The notes under the pieces: model-generated | The model's database searches: none | Told to the model about the DNA's origin: nothing | Seen by the model: the letters and a program-made list of their open reading frames with translations, nothing else | Part shown: piece after piece, positions 8,968 to 18,974 of the stretch | How positions within the stretch are numbered: the stretch's first letter is position 1 | Layout: each line of letters starts with the position of its first letter | Assembly (NCBI RefSeq): GCF_028747985.1 | Contig: NZ_CP118108.1 | Span: forward strand, 1,183,501 to 1,247,500 | Reading direction: 5' to 3' | Source: Paenibacillus urinalis | Lineage (GTDB): Bacteria > Bacillota > Bacilli > Paenibacillales > Paenibacillaceae | Length of the DNA: 64,000 nucleotides | Made by a program: the position numbers and the translations under genes

Positions 8968-10518
8968 ATGGCTGAATATATACTTGAAATGCGCGGGATT
9001 ACAAAGGAATTTCCCGGTGTTAAAGCATTGGAGAATGTAAACCTGAAAGTGAAGGCAGGCGAGATTCATTCCTTATGCGGCGAGAATGGTGCCGGTAAAT
9101 CAACACTGATGAAGGTACTGAGCGGAGTGTACCCTTACGGTTCCTACGAGGGAGATATTTTATTCGAGGATCAGGTATGTGAATTCAAAACGATCAAGGA
9201 CAGCGAGGAGAAAGGGATCGTCATCATCCATCAGGAACTCGCGCTTATCCCATACTTGTCTATTGCCGAGAACATTTTTCTAGGTAACGAGCGGGCAACC
9301 AAAGGGGTAATCAATTGGCAGGAGACTATCACGAAGACCTCTGAACTGCTCAAGGAAGTGGGGCTGGATGAGAATCCTAACACGCTGGTCACGAATATCG
9401 GTGTCGGTAAACAACAGCTTGTCGAGATTGCGAAGGCGCTGTCCAAGAAGGTGAAGCTGCTTATTCTGGATGAACCGACAGCAGCGCTTAATGAGACAGA
9501 CAGTCAAAATCTGCTCAGACTGATGCTGGAATTCAAGAGGCAGGGAATCGCTTGTATTCTCATTTCACATAAGCTGAACGAAGTATCTGAGGTGTCGGAC
9601 TCTGTAACGATTCTGCGAGATGGCAAGACGATCGAAACGCTGGATATGAAATCGAAGGATATGAGCGAGGACCGAATTATCCGAGGCATGGTTGGCCGTG
9701 ACCTAACGGATCGTTATCCGGAACGCAGGCCAAACATTGGTGAAGTTATGCTTGAAGTCAAGGACTGGACTGTATACCACGAGCATCATGCCGATCGCAA
9801 AGTACTGGATGGAGTCAATCTCAATGTACGGCGCGGAGAGATTGTAGGAATTGCCGGTCTCATGGGAGCGGGACGGACGGAGCTTGCGATGAGTATTTTT
9901 GGAAAGGCCTACGGACAGAAAATCTCAGGGGAGCTGCGCAAGGACGGACAGGTCATTCACAATAACACAATCAATCAGGCGATTGATAATGGATTTGCCT
10001 ATGTAACAGAGGATCGCAAGGACTATGGGCTTGTACTGATCCAGGATATTAAGCGAAACATTTCGTTAACCGGAATCAAGAAGCTGCAGAAGGCTTCGGT
10101 TATTAATGAAAATGAAGAAGTGATCGTTGCGGAGCAAATGCGTAAACGGCTCAAGATCAAAACAAACAGTATCCACCAGGAGGTTCAGAACCTTAGCGGT
10201 GGTAATCAGCAGAAGGTTGTGCTGAGCAAATGGATCTATTCCGAGCCGGATATTCTTATACTCGATGAGCCTACGAGAGGAATTGACGTAGGGGCCAAGT
10301 TTGAAATTTACTCGATTATTCAGGAGCTGGCGAATGAAGGAAAGGCCATTATCGTTATTTCTTCCGAGCTTCCAGAAATACTCGGCATCTGTGACCGAAT
10401 CTTCGTTATGAATGCAGGAAGGATCACAGGTGAGGTGAATCGGAGTGAAGCGAATCAAGAGCTGTTGATGAAATACATGACGAACACGACCAGATCGGGA
10501 GGGCATACAAATGGATAA
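8968..10518 (+). CDS. mmsA: Multiple-monosaccharide ABC importer ATPase, two NBDs (MmsA/GguA/AraG)
   Basis: 516 residues with two fused nucleotide-binding domains, as in RbsA, XylG and GguA. NBD1 has Walker [11 protein letters not shown]-loop HQELALI and Walker [15 protein letters not shown]2 has a degenerate Walker A (GLMGAGRTE), a full signature LSGGNQQK and Walker [13 protein letters not shown]. The ATG at 8968 follows GGAAGG with eight bases spacing. It overlaps the permease start by eight bases. It powers uptake of the sugar delivered by the upstream lipoprotein at the inner face of the membrane. Confidence 0.92.
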   Translation: MAEYILEMRGITKEFPGVKALENVNLKVKAGEIHSLCGENGAGKSTLMKVLSGVYPYGSYEGDILFEDQVCEFKTIKDSEEKGIVIIHQELALIPYLSIAENIFLGNERATKGVINWQETITKTSELLKEVGLDENPNTLVTNIGVGKQQLVEIAKALSKKVKLLILDEPTAALNETDSQNLLRLMLEFKRQGIACILISHKLNEVSEVSDSVTILRDGKTIETLDMKSKDMSEDRIIRGMVGRDLTDRYPERRPNIGEVMLEVKDWTVYHEHHADRKVLDGVNLNVRRGEIVGIAGLMGAGRTELAMSIFGKAYGQKISGELRKDGQVIHNNTINQAIDNGFAYVTEDRKDYGLVLIQDIKRNISLTGIKKLQKASVINENEEVIVAEQMRKRLKIKTNSIHQEVQNLSGGNQQKVVLSKWIYSEPDILILDEPTRGIDVGAKFEIYSIIQELANEGKAIIVISSELPEILGICDRIFVMNAGRITGEVNRSEANQELLMKYMTNTTRSGGHTNG

Positions 10519-11674
10519 CTTAATGCAGCTGCTCAAAAATAATATTCGCCAGTACGGCATGATTATAGCATTAATACTCATTATGATTTTGTTCGGGGTC
10601 CTTAGTGGCGGATTATTATTCGAACCAATCAATATTACGAACCTCATTTTGCAAAACAGCTATATTCTCGTCCTCGCCATTGGTATGGTGCTGGTTATCA
10701 TTACAGGACACATTGATTTGTCCGTAGGCTCCGTAGCTGCCCTGGTAGGTGCTTGCGCTGCAATTATGATGGTAGATATGAATTTGCATCCGGTCGTAGC
10801 GGTCATTCTGTCGCTTCTGCTGGGAGCACTGATCGGCGCATGGCAAGGGTTCTGGATAGCATATGTCCGTATACCGGCCTTTATCGTCACTCTTGCCGGG
10901 ATGCTCTTGTTCCGTGGTCTTACGATGATTGTACTGGAAGGCCAGTCCATATCCCCTCTTCCGGAAGGGTTCCAGAAGATTAGTGCAGGCTTCATTCCGG
11001 ACTTCGGGAATGCAGGGACGAATCTGGTAGCAATTCTTGCAGGTGTGATTGTAACCGTACTTTACATTATTAATGAAGTGAAAGCACGTAAAAATCAGCA
11101 GAAGTATAAATTCGAGACCAGTTCTACGCCGCTGTTTATAACGAAAATGGTGCTGATTGCGATCGTCGTTAACGTATTTTTCGTGGCGCTTGCCAGCTAT
11201 GCAGGGATTCCGAACATCCTGGTGCTGCTTGCCGTGCTTATTGTAGGTTATTCCATTGTTATGAATAAGACAGTTATGGGACGTCACATCTATGCGGTAG
11301 GCGGTAATGAGAAGGCTGCAGGCCTGTCTGGTGTAAAAACAAAGAAGGTTACCTTCTGGGTATTTGTTAACATGGGGGTACTTGCTGCGATCTCCGGCTT
11401 GATCTTTACTGCAAGATTGAACGCGGCTATCCCAAGAGCGGGTACAAACTTTGAGCTTGATGCGATCGCGGCCGCGTTTATCGGTGGAGCCTCCGCATCA
11501 GGGGGAATTGGAACCGTATTTGGCGCTATTATCGGTGGTCTGGTTATGGGTGTGCTGAATAACGGGATGTCGCTGATCGGGCTCGGTATCGACTGGCAGC
11601 AGGGAATTAAAGGACTTGTATTGTTGTTAGCTGTCGCGTTTGATATTTACAACAAGAACAAACGAGCTGCTTAA
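10511..11674 (+). CDS. mmsB: Multiple-monosaccharide ABC importer permease (MmsB/GguB/AraH)
   Basis: 387 residues, about ten hydrophobic helices, BPD_transp_2 family. Conserved motifs are [20 protein letters not shown] in the second helix region, the [16 protein letters not shown] segment, and the cytoplasmic loop [14 protein letters not shown] that contacts the ATPase. It ends in Lys/Arg-rich KNKRAA. It overlaps the ATPase gene and is the last gene of the importer operon, with a terminator at 11781. The 387-residue length is typical for GguB rather than the shorter RbsC. Confidence 0.92.
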   Translation: MDNLMQLLKNNIRQYGMIIALILIMILFGVLSGGLLFEPINITNLILQNSYILVLAIGMVLVIITGHIDLSVGSVAALVGACAAIMMVDMNLHPVVAVILSLLLGALIGAWQGFWIAYVRIPAFIVTLAGMLLFRGLTMIVLEGQSISPLPEGFQKISAGFIPDFGNAGTNLVAILAGVIVTVLYIINEVKARKNQQKYKFETSSTPLFITKMVLIAIVVNVFFVALASYAGIPNILVLLAVLIVGYSIVMNKTVMGRHIYAVGGNEKAAGLSGVKTKKVTFWVFVNMGVLAAISGLIFTARLNAAIPRAGTNFELDAIAAAFIGGASASGGIGTVFGAIIGGLVMGVLNNGMSLIGLGIDWQQGIKGLVLLLAVAFDIYNKNKRAA

Positions 11675-11780
11675 ACTGTAAACGTTTCAATAGGTTACAA
11701 AAAGGTTAAAAAGTAAAAACAAAACTTATTGACGGATATAATATCCAATGTAACTACTAGTAAGTTTATCCAATTCATAA

Positions 11781-11836
11781 AACAGCCTTTTTATTTATAG
11801 GTCTATATACCTAATAAATTTAAGGCTGTTTTTTCT
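11781..11836 (+). terminator. Terminator of the sugar importer operon
   Basis: AACAGCCTT (11781-11789) pairs with AAGGCTGTT (11822-11830). An inner AT-rich stem around TAGGTCTATATACCTA lengthens the arm, and TTTTTT follows. The rest of 11675-11940 is AT-rich and shows no coding signal. Confidence 0.75.
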
Positions 11837-11960
11837 TGCTTATTTGTAATAATGTGTTGATATATAAGAATATTTTGATTTGTTTTCATCAGTATTATGC
11901 AATCTGGAATTAAATCATATAACGTATTTATATAGTTTTATATACCTATCTTTATAAAGG

Positions 11961-12075
11961 GGTGATCAGGACTAAAGTCCGATGATTTAGGTTGCTTGCC
12001 TGTCCTACAATGGGGACAGTTGATGGCAAGGTGATGTCATGAGGAATTAACAAAACCTAAAACTTCAGGAGGTTC
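11961..12075 (+). promoter_or_regulatory. Structured 5' leader of the NlpC/P60 gene, possible riboregulator
   Basis: Three stems can be drawn. GGAC-TAAA-GTCC (11969-11980) comes first. TTTAGGTT (11986-11993) pairs with AACCTAAA (12054-12061) as a closing stem. Inside it, CTTGCC-TGTCC (11995-12005) pairs with GGACA (12014-12018) and GGCAAG (12025-12030). The closing stem ends just before the AGGAGG of the hydrolase gene, so folding could affect ribosome access. I looked for ydaO (cyclic di-AMP) core motifs, common before such genes, and did not find them. The RNA class is unidentified. Confidence 0.4.
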
Positions 12076-12081
12076 TACAAC

Positions 12082-12867
12082 ATGAAGGTTACAAAAAAGA
12101 TACTAACTGCAACTATAGCATCAGCATTAATGTTCGGCTCAGTGAGCATGCCTGTATTCTCAAGCCAGGCTTATGCAGCTACAACAACTAAGGAAGTTCT
12201 CTACGGTGTTAACCTGAGAGAGAAAGCAACCACTTCTTCATCCGTCATTCGCATGCTGAAAAAGGGAGAAACCGTATCTGTTCTTGGAACATCTGGATCC
12301 AGCTGGCTTAAAGTCAAAGATACAAAAGGAAACACAGGATATATTTCTTCTTCTTCTAAATATACAAAGACAGTAAGCGGCGGAAGTTCTTCTAGCGGTG
12401 GCAGCGTCTCTGCCAACAGCACAAGTTCAAAGACTGTGGAGAAAGTGATCGACGCGGGCGCGAAGTATCTGGGAACGCCTTATGAGTTCGGCGCACCACG
12501 CAGCAGCACCAAGACATTTGACTGTTCTTCTTTTGTAAGACGTGCATTCATGGATGGGGCGGGTATTACGCTTCCAGCGGATTCTCGTCAACAAGGAACA
12601 TATGTTAAGAACAAAGGTAATGCAAAATCCAGCATTTCTTCTCTGAAACGCGGTGACCTGATGTTCTTCATGTCTTACAAAGGTTCGAGCAAATCCTCGT
12701 ACTCCGGAATCAATAAGAGTTCAGCAAGAATTACGCATGTCGCGATTTACCTGGGTAATGGCAAAATGCTTCATACGTACTCGACTGAATCCGGCGGCGT
12801 AAAAGTCGATACCTTCAAAGGCAAGCATTGGGAATACCGCTTCCTGTATGGCGGCAGCGCGCTGTAA
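12082..12867 (+). CDS. Secreted SH3-NlpC/P60 cell-wall hydrolase
   Basis: 261 residues. A signal peptide (to about residue 33, AYA-A) is followed by a bacterial SH3 domain (about 38-95, with VNLREKATTSSSVI and GYIS), a Ser/Gly-rich linker and an NlpC/P60 peptidase domain (about 118-261). Catalytic Cys148 lies in FDCSSF and His219 in THVAIYLG, with a further His in LHTYS. Such enzymes cut the gamma-D-Glu to diamino acid bond in wall peptides. AGGAGG lies nine bases before the ATG. It is monocistronic, with a structured leader upstream and a strong terminator after it. Confidence 0.92.
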   Translation: MKVTKKILTATIASALMFGSVSMPVFSSQAYAATTTKEVLYGVNLREKATTSSSVIRMLKKGETVSVLGTSGSSWLKVKDTKGNTGYISSSSKYTKTVSGGSSSSGGSVSANSTSSKTVEKVIDAGAKYLGTPYEFGAPRSSTKTFDCSSFVRRAFMDGAGITLPADSRQQGTYVKNKGNAKSSISSLKRGDLMFFMSYKGSSKSSYSGINKSSARITHVAIYLGNGKMLHTYSTESGGVKVDTFKGKHWEYRFLYGGSAL

Positions 12868-12884
12868 TATCCTATCTAAGACAA

Positions 12885-12915
12885 GCCTCTTCCTTAACGG
12901 AAGAGGCTTTTTTTT
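12885..12915. terminator. Terminator shared by convergent genes
   Basis: GCCTCTTCC-TTAAC-GGAAGAGGC followed by T8; the stop codon of the minus-strand regulator begins within the T-tract. Confidence 0.9.
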
Positions 12916-13819
12916 AGTGGTACAGTCTCAGAATGATGTTCTGATTATAGTTACCGAAGCCTTCACCGTATAATGTTAATCCACCGACATGCTTCGCGTC
13001 CTGTTCAACAGCTAGACGGAATGTCCATTGATTACGTTCTATCGGAATATCTTGAATGGTCATCTCCGACATGCGCTGTCCATCAATAAAAGTAGCCTCG
13101 TTCGTGATGCGAATGACCTTCAAGAGTCCATATTGATTCACTTCATCCTGCCACCACTCGGGTGTGAAGACACCTCTGCCATTTCCGGAGTCTCCGGGAC
13201 TTGTCCATTTTCCGAGCGGTATGCCGTTTAAGGTAAAGGAAATGTCAGATGGCCAGTTGGGATTAACGCCTGGAGCCTCAGAGCCGATCTCAAATGAAAT
13301 TTCAATCTCTGTAATTTGTTCGTTTTGCAGCAAATAATTCGGGATTTTATATTCTACATATCCTCTACCAAACCATAAGATGTGTGCATTCACACGCTCG
13401 GGATCGAGAAAATAACGCGGATCATCGTACTGTCCAATGACTTTTTCTGTCGTTGACAATCCACAGGTCGGATACACATCAAACTCGGTGTAATGCCCGA
13501 TTGGAATAGAGGTCTCCTTATACTTGCGTGCTAGCTGCTGAACCTTGTTCGGCATCATAATCTCGATCCAATCGACGGCCAGGGAATTAATCTTATGTGT
13601 TCCGCCATCCTTGCGGATCATCTTGGATTCCACAATGCCGACTTCTTGCAGTTTGCGGACGTGGCTGGTTACAATCGCGCTGCTTAGTTCAAGAGAGGCC
13701 GCAAGCTCCTTAATATTCATAGGCTGCTCTGCAAGAAGCCGGATGATGGACAGCCGGACACCGCTGGCTAACGCTTCGTACAGAGGGAGCCATTTATCTT
13801 CAGCATTTGCTCTTATCAT
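12914..13819 (-). CDS. ArsR-type winged-helix regulator with large C-terminal domain, likely regulator of abfA
   Basis: 301 residues. The first ~80 form an ArsR-type winged helix (RLSIIRLLAEQPMNIKELAASLELSSAIVTSHVRKLQEVGIVES). The remaining ~200 residues look like a beta-rich ligand-binding domain with many aromatic residues, seen in Firmicute regulators next to glycosidase genes. It is divergent from the GH51 arabinofuranosidase. The 199-base gap holds two matching TTAATnATTAA palindromes, and a third sits at the abfA ribosome site. I infer that it represses abfA and itself, with arabinose or an arabino-oligosaccharide as possible inducer. Confidence 0.78.
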   Translation of the reverse strand: MIRANAEDKWLPLYEALASGVRLSIIRLLAEQPMNIKELAASLELSSAIVTSHVRKLQEVGIVESKMIRKDGGTHKINSLAVDWIEIMMPNKVQQLARKYKETSIPIGHYTEFDVYPTCGLSTTEKVIGQYDDPRYFLDPERVNAHILWFGRGYVEYKIPNYLLQNEQITEIEISFEIGSEAPGVNPNWPSDISFTLNGIPLGKWTSPGDSGNGRGVFTPEWWQDEVNQYGLLKVIRITNEATFIDGQRMSEMTIQDIPIERNQWTFRLAVEQDAKHVGGLTLYGEGFGNYNQNIILRLYH

Positions 13820-13848
13820 ATGTTCTATTCGCTCCTGAATCCGTTGAT

Positions 13849-13859
13849 TTAATTATTAA
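13849..13859. promoter_or_regulatory. TTAAT-T-ATTAA palindrome, operator copy 1
   Basis: Perfect five-base arms, 30 bases before the ArsR-type gene start. First of three copies of TTAATnATTAA between the divergent genes. Confidence 0.5.
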
Positions 13860-13873
13860 CTCTTATTATAGGA

Positions 13874-13884
13874 TTAATGATTAA
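13874..13884. promoter_or_regulatory. TTAAT-G-ATTAA palindrome, operator copy 2
   Basis: Second copy, 25 bases from copy 1, with the extended form GGATTAATnATTAAAT shared with copy 3. Confidence 0.55.
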
Positions 13885-13981
13885 ATAAATTCAATAATAT
13901 TTTAAAAATATCAAAAATGTTATTGCATTTAAGTTTTATTTGGATTTTAATAAAAGAGGGAATTATGATTTGCTTAAAGGA

Positions 13982-13992
13982 TTAATAATTAA
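13982..13992. promoter_or_regulatory. TTAAT-A-ATTAA palindrome, operator copy 3
   Basis: Third copy, 108 bases from copy 2 and just before the AAGGAG of abfA. Copies 2 and 3 share flanks on both sides, including the leading GGA, which is more than random AT-richness would give. Confidence 0.55.
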
Positions 13993-14015
13993 ATTAATTT
14001 AAGGAGTTGGCATAA

Positions 14016-15533
<1,518 letters not shown>

Positions 15534-15578
15534 AGTGTTGAGGTTTTGAAAATGAGTGAGGTGGCTCCAGCTAAGGAC

Positions 15579-15814
15579 GCTGCGAGGTGAATGTGGGTTC
15601 GGATCGTAAGTTGTCTGCTGATTCCCGGATTAGACTCAGGCAAGGAAGGAATCAGCAGACAAAAAACGAACGCTGACGCTTCCTCTCTCCACAATCACCT
15701 CTTCGCTAATCGCTGGAGGCAAACCTCAAACCATCTTCGCACCCCCTTTTATGGGGAGCGGGGGTGAGGCCAGAGCCGCAAGTATGCGAAGCTCTGGCCT
15801 TTTTTGTAAGTAGT
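15579..15814. repeat. Intergenic repeat, copy 1 (236 bp)
   Basis: First of two near-identical tandem units, with a third partial unit. It carries a 13-base inverted repeat (15613-15625 with 15648-15660; arms GTCTGCTGATTCC and its complement) and ends with a terminator-like hairpin GGCCAGAGC...GCTCTGGCC plus T6 (15768-15805). No coding signal is convincing. The hairpin may also end abfA transcription. Confidence 0.85.
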
Positions 15815-16053
15815 GCTGCGAGGTGAATGTGGGTTCGGATCGTAAGTTGTCTGCTGATTCCCGGATTAGACTCAGGCAAGGAAGGAATCAGCAGACAAAA
15901 AACGAACGCTGACGCTTCCTCTCTCCACAATCACCTCTTCGCTAATCGCTGGAGGCAAACCTCAAAGGCACCTTCGCATCCCCTTTTGTGGGGAGGCGGG
16001 GGTGAGGCCAGAGCCGCAAGTATGCGAAGCTCTGGCCTTATTTTGTAAGTAGG
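15815..16053. repeat. Intergenic repeat, copy 2 (239 bp)
   Basis: Directly abuts copy 1 and is nearly identical over the first ~145 bases. Differences are concentrated after CCTCAAA (15961-15995). It has the same 13-base inverted repeat and the same GGCCAGAGC/GCTCTGGCC hairpin (16006-16037). Confidence 0.85.
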
Positions 16054-16122
16054 GCTGCGAGGTGAATGTGGGTTCAGATCGTAAGTTTTCTGCTGATTCC
16101 CGGATTAGACTCCAGGCGAGGC
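16054..16122. repeat. Intergenic repeat, partial copy 3
   Basis: Keeps the first ~65 bases of the unit (GCTGCGAGGTGAATGTGG onward, through GGATTAGACT) and then breaks off, so a truncated third unit. Unrelated sequence leads to the next gene. Confidence 0.75.
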
Positions 16123-16244
16123 ATGATGGCGATAATCCTTTTTCTATGATTCAAGTAACGTGTATACTAGTTAAGATTGGAGCTAAGTATTATCTTAAAG
16201 AAACAAGCTCCAAAAATAATAGCGAAAAGGTATAAATATGAAAT

Positions 16245-16493
16245 ATGAAAACATACACCTGTCTTGTTTGTGGATACAATAATCTGGAAGACCCTCCCAT
16301 ATATGAAACTGGAGAGAAGTCATTTATCGTTTGCCCATGCTGTGGATTTGAGTTTGGCTTTCACGATGATGATCAAGAATACACTTATGAGGGTTATTTA
16401 AAAGAGTGGATTCAAAATGGAGAAAATTGGGCTTACCTTCCTAAGCCAGAAAATTTTGATTTACAAAAACAGTTAAAAAATATTAAGCAATAG
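16245..16493 (+). CDS. Small CPCC-family cysteine-rich protein
   Basis: 82 residues. Two cysteine pairs form a likely zinc ribbon: CLVC near residues 6-9 and CPCC near 31-34, followed by GFEFGFHDDD and an aromatic-rich YEGYLKEWIQNGENWA segment. This is the layout of the Cys-rich CPCC family (PF14206), common beside polymorphic toxins and as single genes in Firmicutes; its biochemical role is not established. The ribosome site is weak. It stands alone behind the repeat cluster. GC content is lower than in the flanking genes, which may mean recent acquisition. Confidence 0.75.
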   Translation: MKTYTCLVCGYNNLEDPPIYETGEKSFIVCPCCGFEFGFHDDDQEYTYEGYLKEWIQNGENWAYLPKPENFDLQKQLKNIKQ

Positions 16494-16500
16494 CTAAAAG

Positions 16501-16533
16501 AAAGAAGCAGCCGTTACTGGGTGCTTCTTTATC
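16501..16533 (+). terminator. Terminator after the CPCC gene
   Basis: AAAGAAGCA (16501-16509) pairs with TGCTTCTTT (16522-16530) around a 12-base loop. The T-tract is short. Confidence 0.55.
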
Positions 16534-16640
16534 AATTTATACAAATTTAAGCAAAATTTTAAATGCAAAGCATTATCTAAAAACACACTTGACAGGTTGG
16601 ATTAATTGGTTTAATCTTGCAACAAGACATTTACACCACA

Positions 16641-16655
16641 ACTCATTAAATGAGT
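16641..16655. promoter_or_regulatory. Palindromic operator candidate upstream of the MarR gene
   Basis: ACTCATT-A-AATGAGT has perfect seven-base arms, the size typical for MarR-family sites. Two half-site-like CATTAA motifs follow at 16659 and 16674. A second inverted repeat, TGGTATGAA/TTCATACCA (16712-16720 and 16740-16748), lies further downstream. This 400-base gap has no other gene signal. Confidence 0.5.
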
Positions 16656-16796
16656 GCTCATTAAGTAAATGTTCATTAATTAAGCAATCGTTATTTTAAT
16701 ACTGAAGCATTTGGTATGAAGCGAACGATCAACATTTGATTCATACCATATGCCTAACTAACTCAATACATAACGGTCAGCCGATTGGACCAACCA

Positions 16797-16863
16797 AAGG
16801 CTCCTAACCATCTCTTCCTTCGTGATGCGAATGCATGCGTGAAGAGGTGCTAGGGGCCTTTTT
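16797..16863 (+). terminator. Leader terminator or attenuator before the MarR gene
   Basis: GGCTCCTA (16799-16806) pairs with TAGGGGCC (16851-16858), one G-T pair. CTCTTC (16812-16817) pairs with GAAGAG (16841-16846) inside it, and T5 follows. It lies 33 bases before the ATG, so it either ends upstream transcripts or attenuates the MarR operon. Confidence 0.6.
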
Positions 16864-16895
16864 GCATTCCATGGTATGCACCTGAAAGGAGCGAT

Positions 16896-17453
16896 ATGCA
16901 GGAGAAGGATTGGATTCTACTGGAAGAGGTCGATTATTTGTTCCGCAAAGTGGTTCGAAGATTTGTGAAGGAGAGAGACAAGGTATCGGTGGAAGGCATA
17001 TCCCTCCCGGGTCTTCTTATCCTGAATACGATCTTGCGCGAAGGTGATCAGCGGCTTGGTGATCTTGCGGAGCAGCTTGATTTTACCTCAGGAGCAGTGA
17101 CTGCTTTATGTGACAAGCTGGAGGCTAGTGGATTTGCCATACGCAAGCGGAGTGATACTGACCGGAGATCGGTCGTTCTTGGAATTACTCCATCGGGTAA
17201 TGAAATGATCATGCGGAACAAGGATAGTGGCTCCATTATCATTGATGAGATTTTTGGTTGCTTTACAAACAAGGAGCTTGAGTCTGCTGCCACTTTTCTG
17301 AAACGACTGAATGTACAGCTAGAGGGGTTGTCTGACAATGTGATTACACGGATAGAAGCGACTGTGAATCAGATAACCGCTGAATCTGTGAATGAGTATG
17401 AGGGTCGATCAGACAGTGAATTAGACAGACCCAATCGATTTATATCCTATTAA
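16896..17453 (+). CDS. MarR-family transcriptional regulator
   Basis: 185 residues. The central winged helix reads LGDLAEQLDFTSGAVTALCDKLEASGFAIRKRSDTDRRSVVLGITPSG, with the DxRS wing motif diagnostic of MarR. The C-terminal helices extend about 35 residues beyond the usual MarR length and are polar. AAAGGAG precedes the ATG. It lies 63 bases upstream of an arylsulfotransferase-like gene and an ABC importer on the same strand, so it probably controls them in response to a phenolic or sulfated compound. The palindrome at 16641 is a candidate site. Confidence 0.88.
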   Translation: MQEKDWILLEEVDYLFRKVVRRFVKERDKVSVEGISLPGLLILNTILREGDQRLGDLAEQLDFTSGAVTALCDKLEASGFAIRKRSDTDRRSVVLGITPSGNEMIMRNKDSGSIIIDEIFGCFTNKELESAATFLKRLNVQLEGLSDNVITRIEATVNQITAESVNEYEGRSDSELDRPNRFISY

Positions 17454-17516
17454 AAAATTTCTGCAATTATATGATCCAGTGCTTGTTAAACCACAAATTT
17501 GAGGGGAGAAATCAAC

Positions 17517-18974
17517 ATGGGACATCCAACCATTTATCCAACAGGGGCAACGGTATATTTGCCAGAGAAGGCATGGGGCGGGTACACGATTTTTCAGGCG
17601 GCAGATACGGGAGCGCTGCTTATTGATATGAACGGCAGAGAGGTGCGGCTGTGGAAGGGGCTGAGAGGATTTCCGAACAAGCTGTTTCCAGGCGGCTATG
17701 TACTGGGAAGCACGAAGGAGAGAGATCCAAAATACGGATTTCAGGACGAAGCGAATCTGGTTCAGGTGGACTGGGATGGCAATATTGTCTGGAAGTTCGA
17801 TCGGCAGGAATGGATTGAGGACCCGGATCATGAAGGGGAGTGGATGGCACGCCAGCATCATGATTATCAGCGTGAAGGCAATCCAGTAGGCTATTACGTC
17901 CCTGGTCAGGAGCCGAAGGTCGACTCCGGCAATACGATCATTCTCGCTCACAAAAATGTACACCGTCCCGAAATATCCGATAAGGAGCTGCTCGATGACA
18001 TCATTATTGAAGTGGACTGGGAAGGAAACATTGTATGGGAATGGTCAGTGAGTGACCACTTTGAAGAGCTCGGATTCGATGAGGATGCCAAAAGATCGCT
18101 TTACCGCGATCCGAATTCCCGCGGCTTTGGTAGTCACGCCGGAGACTGGATGCATATCAATTCAGCGTCTATTTTAGGACCTAATAAGCACTACGATGCA
18201 GGCGATGAGCGTTTTCATCCGGATAATATTATATGGGATGCGCGGGAGACGAATATTATCGCCATTACAGATAAGAAGACAGGCAGCATCGTGTGGAAGC
18301 TGGGACCAGACTATGGGGCAGAGGAGCTTAAGCAGATCGGGTGGATCATTGGACAGCATCATGCTCATCTGATACCTCAAGGATTGCCTGGGGAAGGAAA
18401 TATTCTTGTATTTGATAACGGGGGCTGGGCTGGGTTCGGAGCTCCAAACCCGGAAGCACCGGACGGCGTAAAGGTAGCACGTCGTGACTACTCCCGAATT
18501 CTTGAGATTAACCCGCTTACGCTCAAAATTGAATGGCAGTATACACCGGCAGAGGCAGGATATATTGTACCCCTTGATGCTTACCGGTTCTACAGTCCTT
18601 ATATCAGCTCCGCCCAGCGCCTTCCGAATGGAAATACACTCATTACCGAGGGAGCAGATGGCCGGATCTTTGAAGTTACCCGAGAGCATGAGATTGTGTG
18701 GGAGTATATATCTCCATATAAAAATAAAATAAATGCCAATATGGTCTATCGTGCTTACCGTGTTCCTTATAACTGGGTTCCCCAGCTGGAACAGCCTGTT
18801 GAAGTGGAAATTGCTCCACTGGATGTCGCTGATTTCCGTCTGCCGGGTGCAGCCCCAAGAGGCGCGGTCAGTGCCGTCGAAGTACAGGGAACAGAATCTT
18901 ATGGAGAAGGGGCCTTCTGCGTAGCGACTCAGGATGAAGTCACGCAGCGAAAGGACGGGGATCAACATGAGTAA
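17517..18974 (+). CDS. Arylsulfotransferase (ASST) family protein
   Basis: 485 residues, starting at the ATG at 17517 behind GAGGGGAG. It shows repeated beta-propeller blades with NIVWKFD, NIVWEWS, SIVWKLG and HEIVWEY, the signature of the ASST family (PF05935/PF14269). Candidate catalytic and binding histidines lie in RQHHDYQ, GDWMHINSA and GQHHAHLI. Known ASSTs move sulfate from one phenol to another without PAPS. No signal peptide is visible, unlike the periplasmic enterobacterial enzymes, so it probably works in the cytoplasm or acts as a binding protein. It overlaps the following lipoprotein gene by eight bases, linking it to a sulfonate-type importer. Confidence 0.85.
   Translation: MGHPTIYPTGATVYLPEKAWGGYTIFQAADTGALLIDMNGREVRLWKGLRGFPNKLFPGGYVLGSTKERDPKYGFQDEANLVQVDWDGNIVWKFDRQEWIEDPDHEGEWMARQHHDYQREGNPVGYYVPGQEPKVDSGNTIILAHKNVHRPEISDKELLDDIIIEVDWEGNIVWEWSVSDHFEELGFDEDAKRSLYRDPNSRGFGSHAGDWMHINSASILGPNKHYDAGDERFHPDNIIWDARETNIIAITDKKTGSIVWKLGPDYGAEELKQIGWIIGQHHAHLIPQGLPGEGNILVFDNGGWAGFGAPNPEAPDGVKVARRDYSRILEINPLTLKIEWQYTPAEAGYIVPLDAYRFYSPYISSAQRLPNGNTLITEGADGRIFEVTREHEIVWEYISPYKNKINANMVYRAYRVPYNWVPQLEQPVEVEIAPLDVADFRLPGAAPRGAVSAVEVQGTESYGEGAFCVATQDEVTQRKDGDQHE

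Noticed and set aside
11677-11690. cre-like TGTAAACGTTTCAA after the permease gene
   Set aside because: One base short of the consensus spacing, with two mismatches, and placed after the last gene of the operon where no promoter is evident.
11961-12075. ydaO (cyclic di-AMP) riboswitch before the NlpC/P60 gene
   Set aside because: The conserved GGGTGAATC and CCGTCAGCTAACC-type cores are absent; only an unclassified structured leader can be supported.
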